DNA of 37,318 bases from a virus. Below, one piece after another: positions 17,233 through 25,826 of this stretch. Where the stretch lies: IMG/VR virus record IMGVR_UViG_3300032245_000134, positions 1-37,318 of that record; one strand, written 5' to 3'. Under the pieces are notes generated by a model. That model was not told the DNA's origin. It made no database searches and saw only the letters and a list, made by a program, of their open reading frames with translations. Within the stretch, counting starts at the first letter, position 1. Every line of letters begins with the position of its first letter. The position numbers and the translations under genes were made by a program.

Positions 17233-17717
17233 GATTTAGAAAGCCACGCAAAGATTTAACTAATTATGAAAATGACCATTGTGTAGCATTAAGGTCAGAA
17301 AAAGCTTGTTTTTGGGTTATTAAATGTAAATATTGTGGTGGTGAACACGAACAAACATCTCGTGAAATTCAAAACAATGCAAAAACAAGACAATGTGAAA
17401 CATTTAAACCACATAATTGGTCAGGTCTTGAAAGAGAAGATAATATCATGCGTAAACAATATGGTATATCAACTCAACAATTTGAAGAATTACTAGAGTT
17501 TCAAGGTGGTGGATGTGCTATATGTGCTAAACCTATTGAAAATATTAGACGTAGAATGAATATAGACCATGACCATGAAACAAATAAGGTTAGAGGTATA
17601 TTATGCACAGGATGCAACACAGGTATTGGACATTTAGGTGATAACATAGAAGGGTTAAAAAGGGCTTTGTATTATTTAGAAAATACACCTTTTGATGAAT
17701 ATTTAAACAAGGAGTAA
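17229..17717 (+). CDS. Endonuclease VII-like HNH endonuclease
   Basis: A 162-residue protein. The C-terminal half carries CAICAKPIENIRRRMNIDHDHE and VRGILCTGCNTGIGHLGDN, the zinc-binding and His/Asn-rich core of the recombination endonuclease VII family; the N-terminal half has KCKYCGGEHE as an extra zinc-type motif. T4 gp49 resolves branched DNA, but short free-standing members of this family commonly act as mobile endonucleases. Here it lies directly behind the fibre piece (ATGA overlap) rather than with replication genes, so a mobile role is favoured. Confidence 0.85.
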   Translation: MRFRKPRKDLTNYENDHCVALRSEKACFWVIKCKYCGGEHEQTSREIQNNAKTRQCETFKPHNWSGLEREDNIMRKQYGISTQQFEELLEFQGGGCAICAKPIENIRRRMNIDHDHETNKVRGILCTGCNTGIGHLGDNIEGLKRALYYLENTPFDEYLNKE

Positions 17718-17719
17718 TA

Positions 17720-18082
17720 ATGGCACATTTCGCACAAATTAATGAAGATAATATAGTCACTCAAGTAATTGTAGTGGCTAATCAAGACACAGCCGATAAA
17801 GACGGTGTAGAGAATGAAGCAATTGGTGCTGCTTTCTGTAATAACCTTCTTGGCGGCACTTGGAAACAAACATCTTATAACGGTAAAATCCGCAAAAATT
17901 ATGCAGGTATTGGTTACAAGTATGATGCAACTTTAGACGCATTTATCCCACCACAACCATTCGCTTCATGGACATTAGATGAAACAACAGCACAATGGAA
18001 AGCACCTGTTGACTATCCAACAGACGGTGGTAGATATACTTGGAATGAAGAAATAACTTCTTGGGACGCAGTAACAGAATAA
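17720..18082 (+). CDS. Virion-associated protein of the fibre region
   Basis: A 120-residue protein after AAGGAG, starting MAHFAQINEDNIVTQVIVVA and containing KNYAGIGYKYDATLDAFIPP and FASWTLDETTAQWKAPVDYP. This layout recurs in many marine and freshwater phages near fibre genes, usually annotated as hypothetical or fibre-related. Beta-rich and aromatic, with no membrane segment. Probably a small structural or fibre-associated protein. Confidence 0.78.
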   Translation: MAHFAQINEDNIVTQVIVVANQDTADKDGVENEAIGAAFCNNLLGGTWKQTSYNGKIRKNYAGIGYKYDATLDAFIPPQPFASWTLDETTAQWKAPVDYPTDGGRYTWNEEITSWDAVTE

Positions 18083-18091
18083 GGAAAATGA

Positions 18092-19513
18092 ATGGCTACT
18101 CAAAGAATAGCTTTTACAGAATGGCTACCAGACCAGCCTACGACTACTGGAGCATTGCTAGAGGCTAATAACGTCTATCCTTTAACGATAGGTTATGGTC
18201 CATTTCCTTTATCTGCTGACTATTCTAGTGCTGCTAGTGAAGACTTAAACAACGTAACTGCTGCTAAATTTGAATTAAGCACAGTATTATTTGCTGGTGG
18301 TACTACTAAACTATTTAAGTTTAACCCTGCTACTACTGCATTAGACAATGTAAGTAAAACAGGTGGTTATAGTGGTGCTGACCGTTGGAGCTTTGTTCAG
18401 TTTGGTAACGCTGTATTAGCTTCTAACAACCAGTCTAAAATACAAGCATGGTATGTAGGAACTTCTACTGCATTTGCAGACGTATCTGCTGACGCACCTA
18501 TTGCTAAATACATTACAGTTGTTCGTGACTTTGTAGTTGCAGCTAACATTAGTGGCACAGCTAACAAATTACAATGGTCAGACATTAATGATGAAACTGA
18601 CTGGACAAGTGGTGGTGCTTCACAAGCTGATTATCAAATTATAGCAGAAGGTGGAAACATTACCGGTATTACAGGTGGTGAATTTGGTATCGTCTTATTA
18701 GAACGTGCTATTTACCGTATGTCATATATTGGCTCACCATTATTCTTCCAGTTTGACGCTATCTCACGTAACTTAGGTTGTAATACACCAGGTTCTATCA
18801 CACAATATGGACCTAATACTTACTTCCTAGCTGATGACGGTTTCTATGCTTGTGACGGTACTAATGTCTATAACATTGGTAATGACAAGGTAGACGAATA
18901 CTTTTATGACAACATGGCTTTAGCATTACAAGACACTATTAGTGCTGCTATTGACCCTGTACGTAACATTGTAGTATGGAATTATCCTAATACTAACGGT
19001 GGTCGTTCACTTCTTATCTACAATTGGTTAGTTAAGAAATGGTCTTCTGCTGACACTACTTCAGAATATATTGTATCTTTAGCTTCATCTTCTATCACTT
19101 TAGAAGGTTTAGATGCTTACGGTACTATAGATACATTACCTGCTTCACTAGACAGTCGTGTATGGTCAGGTGGTAAATTTTTATTTGGTGGTGCAGATGG
19201 TGCTAAAATTGTAACGTTTACAGGTCAAAACTCTACTGCATCTATTGTTGTAGGTGAAATGGAGTTTGGATATAACTCTGTAGTGACTAATGCACGTTCA
19301 CAAATAGATAATGGTGCTTGTACAATGGCTATAGCATCTCGTAAACAATTAAATAGTGCTGTTAATTACAGTTCTACAGTCACACAAAACTCTGATGGCA
19401 CATGTCCATTACGTTCTTATGGTCGTTATCACAGAATTAGAGTAACACCTACAGGAACATGGACACATGCTATATCTGTAGACGTAGATTATACACAAAG
19501 CGGTGGTAGATAA
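18092..19513 (+). CDS. Tail nozzle / DNA stabilisation protein (P22 gp10-like)
   Basis: A 473-residue all-beta protein beginning MATQRIAFTEWLPDQPTTTG. Repeated blade-like units (FVQFGNAVLASNN, YFLADDGFYACDGTNVYNIG) and VDEYFYDNMALALQDTISAA fit the gp10/nozzle family, which forms the hexameric tail hub under the adaptor. Near residue 340 it contains LDAYGTIDTLPASLDSRVW, matching the N-terminal repeats of the protein at 10996-11970. It overlaps the next gene by TAATG. Confidence 0.8.
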   Translation: MATQRIAFTEWLPDQPTTTGALLEANNVYPLTIGYGPFPLSADYSSAASEDLNNVTAAKFELSTVLFAGGTTKLFKFNPATTALDNVSKTGGYSGADRWSFVQFGNAVLASNNQSKIQAWYVGTSTAFADVSADAPIAKYITVVRDFVVAANISGTANKLQWSDINDETDWTSGGASQADYQIIAEGGNITGITGGEFGIVLLERAIYRMSYIGSPLFFQFDAISRNLGCNTPGSITQYGPNTYFLADDGFYACDGTNVYNIGNDKVDEYFYDNMALALQDTISAAIDPVRNIVVWNYPNTNGGRSLLIYNWLVKKWSSADTTSEYIVSLASSSITLEGLDAYGTIDTLPASLDSRVWSGGKFLFGGADGAKIVTFTGQNSTASIVVGEMEFGYNSVVTNARSQIDNGACTMAIASRKQLNSAVNYSSTVTQNSDGTCPLRSYGRYHRIRVTPTGTWTHAISVDVDYTQSGGR

Positions 19514-20334
19514 TGTCCATACGTGACATGTATCGTAAACTTAATTGGCAAGGTGGAACGCCAAGAGAAGTATCAGAAGTAGTAAACAACCTTGTAGAAG
19601 GTAAGTCTAATAATACAGGTGAAATTACTTTAAACGCTGGTGGTGCAACATCAACCACTATTTATGATGAACGTATAGGTTATAACTCTGTTGTTTTGCT
19701 TATGGCAACAACAGCTACAGCAGCAGATGCAGTTAATACTGCATTACCTTATGGTGCATGGCAAAATACTACTACACATACAGCAGCAAGTACTACTACA
19801 GCATATCCTATTGACTTAAATGTTACAGACTTTCAAGAAGGTATTGAGTTATTAAGTAGTTCACATTTAAAAGTAAAGTATTCTGGTATATATAACATAC
19901 AGTTTAGTCTTCAACTATCTAGTCTTTCTAATGCTACAGAAGAAGTAGACGTATGGTTTAGAAAAAATGGTACAGATATACCTGGTTCTAACAGTAGTTT
20001 TGGTTTAGCACCTAGAAAGTCAGCTAGTGACCCTTATAAAGTTATTGCTGCGCTTAATTATTTTGCTACATTAGCAGCAAATGACTATATAGAACTTGTA
20101 TGGAGAACATCAAATACTGCTGTTACTATTAAAGCATTTACAGGATTAACTTCTCCTACTAGACCTGATATTCCTAGTGTTATTGTCACTATGCAATATG
20201 TATCTGGTGATGGTTATTCTAGTGGTTTATTTGGTGGTGTATGGATAAGTTCTACTACTAAAGGACAAGCTGTAATTACGCATCCTGCTAACACATTAAC
20301 TACAAAGACGTACAGATATATTGTAGTTGCGTGA
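19513..20334 (+). CDS. Structural protein with C1q/TNF-like beta domain
   Basis: A 273-residue protein. The N-terminal 40 residues (MSIRDMYRKLNWQGGTPREV) may anchor it to the tail. Residues about 115-235 resemble a C1q/TNF jelly roll: HLKVKYSGIYNIQFSLQLSS, VDVWFRKNGTDIPGS and NDYIELVWRTSN. Such domains act as trimeric receptor-binding or decoration modules in phages. The start overlaps the nozzle stop (TAATG), implying coupled expression. Confidence 0.75.
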   Translation: MSIRDMYRKLNWQGGTPREVSEVVNNLVEGKSNNTGEITLNAGGATSTTIYDERIGYNSVVLLMATTATAADAVNTALPYGAWQNTTTHTAASTTTAYPIDLNVTDFQEGIELLSSSHLKVKYSGIYNIQFSLQLSSLSNATEEVDVWFRKNGTDIPGSNSSFGLAPRKSASDPYKVIAALNYFATLAANDYIELVWRTSNTAVTIKAFTGLTSPTRPDIPSVIVTMQYVSGDGYSSGLFGGVWISSTTKGQAVITHPANTLTTKTYRYIVVA

Positions 20335-20346
20335 TATAATTATAGG

Positions 20347-20745
20347 ATGATTTTACACTATATACCTAAAGATAATTTACGTCAACATTGGGACTATGTA
20401 AAACATGGTCTTGAATTAGTAAGACAACGTGGTCATACATCTTGGATAGTAGAAGATGTTTATTGTGACTGTTATGAAAATAGGTCAATGCTATTTGTAG
20501 GCATTATAAACAACAAAGCAGTAGGTTTCGTAGTACTTCAACCATTAGGAGACACACTTCATGTATGGGCTTCTTGGTCTACTATTAATGACCTTACACT
20601 ATTTACACAAGCATTTCAAGAAATACAAGCAATAGCAAAACAAGGCGGTAAAACTAAAGTTACATTCAATTCAGAACGAAAAGGATGGGAACGTAGAGCA
20701 AGACAAATGGGTTTTAAACCTCAAACATGGGAATATACACTTTAA
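20347..20745 (+). CDS. GNAT-like protein
   Basis: A 132-residue protein starting at ATG 20347. The pattern WIVEDVYCDCYENRSMLFVG, KAVGFVVLQPLG, and a final EIQAIAKQGGKTKVTFNSER plus GWERRARQMGFKPQTWEYTL fits a short GNAT acetyltransferase-like fold. A clear acetyl-CoA loop (Q/R-x-x-G-x-G/A) is not obvious, so activity is uncertain. Similar proteins lie beside ejection-protein genes in other podoviruses. Confidence 0.6.
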   Translation: MILHYIPKDNLRQHWDYVKHGLELVRQRGHTSWIVEDVYCDCYENRSMLFVGIINNKAVGFVVLQPLGDTLHVWASWSTINDLTLFTQAFQEIQAIAKQGGKTKVTFNSERKGWERRARQMGFKPQTWEYTL

Positions 20746-20754
20746 GGAAATAAT

Positions 20755-21882
20755 ATGTTTAAGTTACACAATTGGGTGCAAGAATTAGTACAATCATTCA
20801 CATTTTATGGTGGAGGCGGTTCAGGTGGTGGAGGTACTACTACGTCTAAAACTACTTCTGAATTAGACCCAACAGTTAGACCTTATGTAGAATATGGTTT
20901 ACAAGAAGCTAAAGGTTTATATCAAACTCCTGGTCCTTCATACTATCCTGGTCAAACATACATTGGACCATCTGCACAAACTTCTGCATCACTACAAGCA
21001 GCTCAAAATAGAGCATTAGCAGGTAGTCCATTAGCTCAAGCAGCTCAACAACAACAATTAGGTACTGTTGGTGGTCAATACTTATCAGCTGGTAACCCAT
21101 ACTTCACACAAGCATTAGCAGGTCCTACACAACAAGCTACACAAGCATATAATGACGCTATTAAAGCTGCACAAGGTACAGCATCTATGGCAGGTCGTTA
21201 TGGTTCAGGTGTATCTGCTGACATTCAAAACAGAGCAGCAAACACATTAGCTACTACACTTGCTAATAAATATGGTGATTTAGCATATCAAAACTATGCA
21301 GCAGAACGTGCAGCACAAAATGCTGCTGCTGTTAATGCACCTGCTATGGCTGCTTCTGATTATGCTGATATTCAACAATTAGCTAACGTAGGTAAAACTG
21401 CTGAAGGTTATCAACAAACAGCATTACAATCAGCTATTGACCGTTATAACTACGAACAAAACTTACCATATCAAAAACTATCTGCATACCTTGGTGCTGC
21501 TTATGGTACACCTATGGGTCAAGTTTCTACATCACAACAACAATCATCAGGTGGTGGCAAGATTGTATGTACAATGATGAACGAACAAGCATACGGTTTT
21601 GGTTCATTCAGAAATGCAATTTGGCTTAAACATTCAGAAAATATGCCTAATGCTAAAGTATATGAAAAAGGCTATCACACACTATTCTTACCATTAGTAG
21701 AATTTGCTAAAGGTGAAGGTAAACTTAATAAGATAGTACGTAATGTATTAGCACATATTGCTAGACATAGAACTGCTGACATTTATAAACAAATGCGTGG
21801 TAATAAGAGAGACACATTAGGTCATATTTATCGTGCTATCTTAGAACCAATCTGCTACTTAGTAGGAAAGGTAGGTAAATAA
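20755..21882 (+). CDS. Virion/ejection-type protein (375 aa)
   Basis: AAGGAAA precedes ATG 20755. The protein has a Gly-rich patch at residues 19-27, a Gln/Ala-rich helical centre (AAQQQQLGTVGGQYL, AMAASDYADIQQLANVGKTA) and a distinct C-terminal domain beginning CTMMNEQAYGFGSFRNAIWL. The C-terminal domain recurs in phages as a hypothetical structural protein. Long Ala/Gln-rich helices next to tail genes suggest an internal protein released during DNA entry. No lysozyme motif seen. Confidence 0.7.
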   Translation: MFKLHNWVQELVQSFTFYGGGGSGGGGTTTSKTTSELDPTVRPYVEYGLQEAKGLYQTPGPSYYPGQTYIGPSAQTSASLQAAQNRALAGSPLAQAAQQQQLGTVGGQYLSAGNPYFTQALAGPTQQATQAYNDAIKAAQGTASMAGRYGSGVSADIQNRAANTLATTLANKYGDLAYQNYAAERAAQNAAAVNAPAMAASDYADIQQLANVGKTAEGYQQTALQSAIDRYNYEQNLPYQKLSAYLGAAYGTPMGQVSTSQQQSSGGGKIVCTMMNEQAYGFGSFRNAIWLKHSENMPNAKVYEKGYHTLFLPLVEFAKGEGKLNKIVRNVLAHIARHRTADIYKQMRGNKRDTLGHIYRAILEPICYLVGKVGK

Positions 21883-22595
21883 TGGGCGCACCAGTATTAA
21901 TTCCAGCAGCAATTGGTGCTGTTAGTTCAGCAGCAATGGGTAAAAACCCACTTTTAGGTGCAGCTATGGGCGGTGCTTTAGGTGGTGTAGGTTCAAGTTT
22001 ATTTGGTGGTGCGGCAGCAGGTGCAACAGGTGCATCTCAAGCAGCAGCTCCAGCATCATTATTTGGTTCTACAGAAGCTATTAGTCCATTTACTCCTACA
22101 GGTGTATTAGGTACACAAACAGCTACTTCAGCATTATCAGGTATGCAACCTACTTTAGGCATGGCAGGTGAACAATTTGCAGCACAAAATGCACCTTTAT
22201 ATACAGGTAGTCAAGGTATGTTTGATGTAGGTGGAACACAAAACCAAATCTTAGGTGGAATTGGTCAACAAACAGCAATCGGCGGTGGTGGATATGACCC
22301 ATCATTAATGGGAAGCGTTAAACGTGGTATTGAGTCAGGTTATGGCACATTATCAGATTGGGCTAAAGCTAATCCTATGCAGGCATTATCTACAACAGGT
22401 CAAATGGTTCAAGCAGTAAGTCCACAAGAACAAGCTCAACAAACTATGCAGCCTGCAATTCCTCCAATTACAAAAGGAACATATAATACTGCTCCTACAT
22501 TAGGTCAAGGTCCAAATGAAAAAGTTGCTACAAGATTACAAGTAACACCTAACCAATTACAACTATATCCTTCATATTTTAGAGGAGGCTATTAA
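21882..22595 (+). CDS. Gly/Ala-rich virion protein (237 aa)
   Basis: It starts by TAATG overlap. The first 50 residues are a hydrophobic Gly/Ala-rich run (ALGGVGSSLFGGAAAGATGA) that could insert in membrane, as in podovirus ejection proteins. The rest is Gln/Pro/Thr-rich and ends LQLYPSYFRGGY. Position within the internal-protein block supports a DNA-ejection role, but there is no specific family motif that I recognise. Confidence 0.68.
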   Translation: MGAPVLIPAAIGAVSSAAMGKNPLLGAAMGGALGGVGSSLFGGAAAGATGASQAAAPASLFGSTEAISPFTPTGVLGTQTATSALSGMQPTLGMAGEQFAAQNAPLYTGSQGMFDVGGTQNQILGGIGQQTAIGGGGYDPSLMGSVKRGIESGYGTLSDWAKANPMQALSTTGQMVQAVSPQEQAQQTMQPAIPPITKGTYNTAPTLGQGPNEKVATRLQVTPNQLQLYPSYFRGGY

Positions 22596-22596
22596 T

Positions 22597-23316
22597 ATGG
22601 CTTTTTTTGACACAAATACAAACCCATTTGCAGGAATAAACATATTTGGTGCTAAACCTAGTGAAGCACTTACTGGTATTCTTAGTCCTGTAGACCAAGA
22701 AAAACTTAAAAACCAAGCATTAGCACAAGGTGTTTTAGGTGGTCTTGCAACATATCTATCTACTCCTAAAAATTTAGGTGCTGGTAGTCCATTACCTTAC
22801 TTAGGTAAAGCATATCTTGGTGGCATGCAACAATCACAAGGTGCTTACGATACAGCATTAAAGAGTAAGATGGATGCTTTAACAATGGCTAAAAATATGA
22901 AAGAACTTGAAATGTCAGGAATGACAGACGTTCAAAAACTATTAAGAGCTAAAAATGAATTAAGTCCAGAAAGTCCAACATATAAAGGTGATTTTGAAGC
23001 TCTTGATGCAGCTATTACTAAACTTACTAATGTTGACTCTACATTTATTAGAAACTACGAATATGCTGTTAAAAAAGGTTATACAGGTACTCCAGAAGAT
23101 TGGCAAAAACTTAATATTGTTACTCAACAACAATATTTAGACCCATATAGAGCTGCTGAGTCAACTTATAAATATGGTGATACAGGACCTACAATTAATG
23201 CTCCTAAATTTGCTACTATGAAAGATGTTGCAGATACAGCAAAAGCAACAGGTAAAACAACAGACCAAGTAATTCAAGACTTGAAAGCTAGAAAAATAGA
23301 AGTGAGGACAAAATAA
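22597..23316 (+). CDS. Virion/ejection-block protein (239 aa)
   Basis: A strong AGAGGAGG site at 22580-22587 precedes ATG 22597. The N-terminus (FDTNTNPFAGINIFGAKPSE) is followed by a Gly/Leu-rich segment, GVLGGLATYLSTPKNLGAGS, and a long charged helical region (ALKSKMDALTMAKNMKELEM). The end, TGKTTDQVIQDLKARKIE, looks like a helical hairpin. Likely a virion component by neighbourhood; function unassigned. Confidence 0.68.
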   Translation: MAFFDTNTNPFAGINIFGAKPSEALTGILSPVDQEKLKNQALAQGVLGGLATYLSTPKNLGAGSPLPYLGKAYLGGMQQSQGAYDTALKSKMDALTMAKNMKELEMSGMTDVQKLLRAKNELSPESPTYKGDFEALDAAITKLTNVDSTFIRNYEYAVKKGYTGTPEDWQKLNIVTQQQYLDPYRAAESTYKYGDTGPTINAPKFATMKDVADTAKATGKTTDQVIQDLKARKIEVRTK

Positions 23317-23948
23317 TGGCTGACTTATCACAATTTTTATATGCACCACAACAAGCTCCTGAAGCTCCTGAAGGTGTAAGAACACCATGGCAAGGTTTAC
23401 CACCAGCACGTGCTGATATTGCAAGACAAAGAGCAGGAGAACAAGCTCAAAAGTATTTGCAAGATAACGCTTCTGTTGTTAATCAAGGTGCTGAAGTTTT
23501 AAACCAACTTGAACAATTTGGTGAACTAAATAGAAAGTCACGAACAGGTGCATTATATGAAGGTTCTTTAGCTTCATTTATGCCTGAGTCATTACGTGGT
23601 GCAGATGAAAAAGTTATGCAATCTATTACTTCTGATTTAGCTCCTAAAAAACGTATCGCTGGTTCTGGTACAACATCTGATAGAGATATTGCTTTGTATC
23701 TACAATCATTACCTTCTATTGAAAAAGGTGGTGACGTTAATCAACAAATTCGTGAAAACTATCGTCAACAATATGAAAAAGCAAATGCTAAATTACAATT
23801 TATGCAAAACTATTTTGACCAATATGGTCATCTAAATGGTGCAGATGCTTTATGGCAACAACAAAATAAAGTAGTTAATCAAAATCCACCTGCTGGAGCA
23901 ACAAATAAGTTATTTAATGCAGCAGATGCAATCATTAAAGGAAGATAA
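23316..23948 (+). CDS. Virion/ejection-block protein (210 aa)
   Basis: It starts with a TAATG overlap. It has a Pro/Ala-rich N-terminus (FLYAPQQAPEAPEGVRTPWQ) and then long Gln-rich helices (REQ/QQYEKANAKLQFMQNYFD), consistent with an elongated internal protein. A conserved GSLASFMPESLRGADEKVMQ segment lies near residue 85. No enzymatic motif recognised. It belongs to the four-gene set 20755-25150, which probably encodes the ejection apparatus. Confidence 0.66.
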   Translation: MADLSQFLYAPQQAPEAPEGVRTPWQGLPPARADIARQRAGEQAQKYLQDNASVVNQGAEVLNQLEQFGELNRKSRTGALYEGSLASFMPESLRGADEKVMQSITSDLAPKKRIAGSGTTSDRDIALYLQSLPSIEKGGDVNQQIRENYRQQYEKANAKLQFMQNYFDQYGHLNGADALWQQQNKVVNQNPPAGATNKLFNAADAIIKGR

Positions 23949-23950
23949 GC

Positions 23951-25150
23951 ATGGCTAGCGCAGCAGAATACGCACAATGGATAACAGAAAATGCTGATAA
24001 AAAAGGTACGCCTGAATTTAATACAGTAGCTAATGCTTATCAAGCTGCTAAAATTCAAGAACAAAAAGGTTCTAAACCATCAGGTTCTTTAGTTGAAAGC
24101 ATTAAAAGTGGTATTAGCGATATTAAAGAGTTATTTCCACAAAATCATGAAGAATATTTAGCTTTAAGAGCTAAAATTGGTAATCCTACTCGTGATGAAA
24201 TGTTAAAAGAATATAGTCAAATTGGTTTAAATTTTGCATCTCCATCTGGTGTAGGTCAAGTTACATCTAAACTATTTCCAGGTATAGCAGAAACAGTTTC
24301 TAATGTAGCAAAACAAACTATTCCTGAAAGACTAATGCAAAGTGCTTTAAAACCAACAATAAAACAATTAGAGTCAGGTCAAGCTAAAACAGCAATTCAA
24401 ACTTTACTAAAAGAAGATGTAAATCCAACATTAGGTAAAACAATATTTGGTAAAGGTATAGATACTTTACAAGCTAAAGTTGATACTTTAAATAGTCAAA
24501 TTGTAGATATTATTAAAAACTCTAAAGGTACTGTTAATAAGTCACAAGTAGTTTCATATTTAGATGATTTAGAAAAAAATGCTTTAAATAACGCTTTACC
24601 TGCTGGTGATATTGCAGCAATACAAGCAGCAAGACAAGAGTTTTTAGCTCATCCTTTACTTAAAAATCTTGAAGAAATACCTGTTCAATTAGCTCAAAAA
24701 CTTAAAGTAGGTACATATAAGAGTCTTGGTGAAAAGGCTTATGGTGAACTTAAAGGTGCTACTATTGAGTCAGGTAAAACACTAGCACGTGGTTTAAAAG
24801 ACTTAATTGGTAAAGCAGAACCAGGTGTTCTTGGTCTTAATAAAGAGTCACAAGCATTATATGATACTTTAGATGTAGCTGAACGTAGAGCATTTATGGA
24901 AGCTAATAAAGACATTGCAGGTCTTTCAACTTTATCTAAAGACGCTAAAAATCAAATAGCAATGTTAGCTGATAGAAATGCAAACTTCAAAGCATTATTA
25001 GCACGTACTATTTATAAAGTTGGTAAAACTGGTGAAAAATATAGTGGTTTATTAGGTAAAGAAATTCCTTATACATCTACAACAGGAAAAGAAGTTATCC
25101 CACCTCTGTTAGTCAAAGGCGGTGGTCTATTAAGTCAATTTAACGAATAG
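23951..25150 (+). CDS. Virion/ejection-block protein (399 aa)
   Basis: GGAAG just before ATG 23951 is a good ribosome site. The N-terminus AAEYAQWITENADKKGTPEF reads like the small helical domain found at the start of many phage internal proteins. The rest is Lys/Leu/Ala-rich helix with repeated heptads (IDTLQAKVDTLNSQIVDIIK), ending in a Gly-rich tail (PPLLVKGGGLLSQFNE). This is the last and largest of the ejection-type block. Peptidase or lysozyme motifs are not seen. Confidence 0.68.
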   Translation: MASAAEYAQWITENADKKGTPEFNTVANAYQAAKIQEQKGSKPSGSLVESIKSGISDIKELFPQNHEEYLALRAKIGNPTRDEMLKEYSQIGLNFASPSGVGQVTSKLFPGIAETVSNVAKQTIPERLMQSALKPTIKQLESGQAKTAIQTLLKEDVNPTLGKTIFGKGIDTLQAKVDTLNSQIVDIIKNSKGTVNKSQVVSYLDDLEKNALNNALPAGDIAAIQAARQEFLAHPLLKNLEEIPVQLAQKLKVGTYKSLGEKAYGELKGATIESGKTLARGLKDLIGKAEPGVLGLNKESQALYDTLDVAERRAFMEANKDIAGLSTLSKDAKNQIAMLADRNANFKALLARTIYKVGKTGEKYSGLLGKEIPYTSTTGKEVIPPLLVKGGGLLSQFNE

Positions 25151-25158
25151 GAATAGTA

Positions 25159-25317
25159 ATGGTCAAGACAGACACAGACTCACGTTTAAATACGCATGAG
25201 GAAATTTGTGCTATTCGCTACGAACAAATAAATGCAAGACTGAAGCGTTTAGAACAAATACTCATTGGTACAGCAGGTTTCATCATTGTTTATTTACTAA
25301 CCCATGGAATGAAATAA
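25159..25317 (+). CDS. Small single-pass membrane protein (52 aa), possible holin or accessory
   Basis: ATG 25159 to TAA 25315-25317. The first 34 residues are charged and helical (HEEICAIRYEQINARLKRLE), followed by one hydrophobic segment, ILIGTAGFIIVYLLTHGMK, at the C-terminus. The layout (charged N-terminus, C-terminal anchor) fits small phage membrane proteins or class III-type holins. The next gene's ATG overlaps its last base, which supports it as a real gene. A second holin candidate lies at 27451-27948. Confidence 0.7.
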   Translation: MVKTDTDSRLNTHEEICAIRYEQINARLKRLEQILIGTAGFIIVYLLTHGMK

Positions 25318-25826
25318 TGCAAACATTAAGAAACCTAGTAGCATTAATTATAGGAATGTCTATGGGAGTGTTATTAGCACTTACTATGGATGCTAAAGCA
25401 GATACAACTACTATCAACTATAAAGGTCAACCACCACCTAGTGCCATTAGCCCTTCTATAAGTGCTTTTAGCCAAGACGTTTGCCTTGTTCCTGTTAGTG
25501 GTTCTGTTTCTAGTACATTGTTTGGCGTAAGTGGTGGCTCTGGTTATAAAGACGTTAATTGTGAACGTATTAAATTAGCTAAAACACTTAATGACTTAGG
25601 TCTTAAAGTAGCTGCAGTATCTATACTTTGTCAAGATGATAGAGTATTTGAAGCCATGATACAAAGTGGTTCACCATGTCCTATAAACGGTTCTATAGGT
25701 GATGCTGCTAAACGTGGTTGGTATGAACGTAACCCTTCTATATTTAAGAAACTATATGGCGATACATACACGATACCGCTTGTTCCTGACGAGCCTGTTA
25801 CTGTTACTAACATTAAAGGAAAATAA
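25317..25826 (+). CDS. Secreted protein with four cysteines
   Basis: Start taken at ATG 25317 (TAATG coupling); earlier in-frame starts would disrupt the signal peptide. The N-terminus TLRNLVALIIGMSMGVLLAL followed by TMDAKADT is a clear signal peptide with a cleavage site after AKA or nearby. The mature 140 residues contain four cysteines (CLVP, NCERI, LCQDD, PCPIN), suggesting two disulfides in the periplasm. No catalytic motif recognised. Its 3' end overlaps the next secreted protein by 71 bp in another frame. Confidence 0.75.
   Translation: MQTLRNLVALIIGMSMGVLLALTMDAKADTTTINYKGQPPPSAISPSISAFSQDVCLVPVSGSVSSTLFGVSGGSGYKDVNCERIKLAKTLNDLGLKVAAVSILCQDDRVFEAMIQSGSPCPINGSIGDAAKRGWYERNPSIFKKLYGDTYTIPLVPDEPVTVTNIKGK

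Noticed and set aside
20335-20340. TATAAT before the GNAT-like gene
   Set aside because: There is no -35 box at a usable distance.
25206-25316. N-terminal extension of the secreted protein at 25317
   Set aside because: The extension overlaps the 52-aa membrane gene in another frame and would bury the signal peptide; ATG 25317 is coupled to the previous stop.
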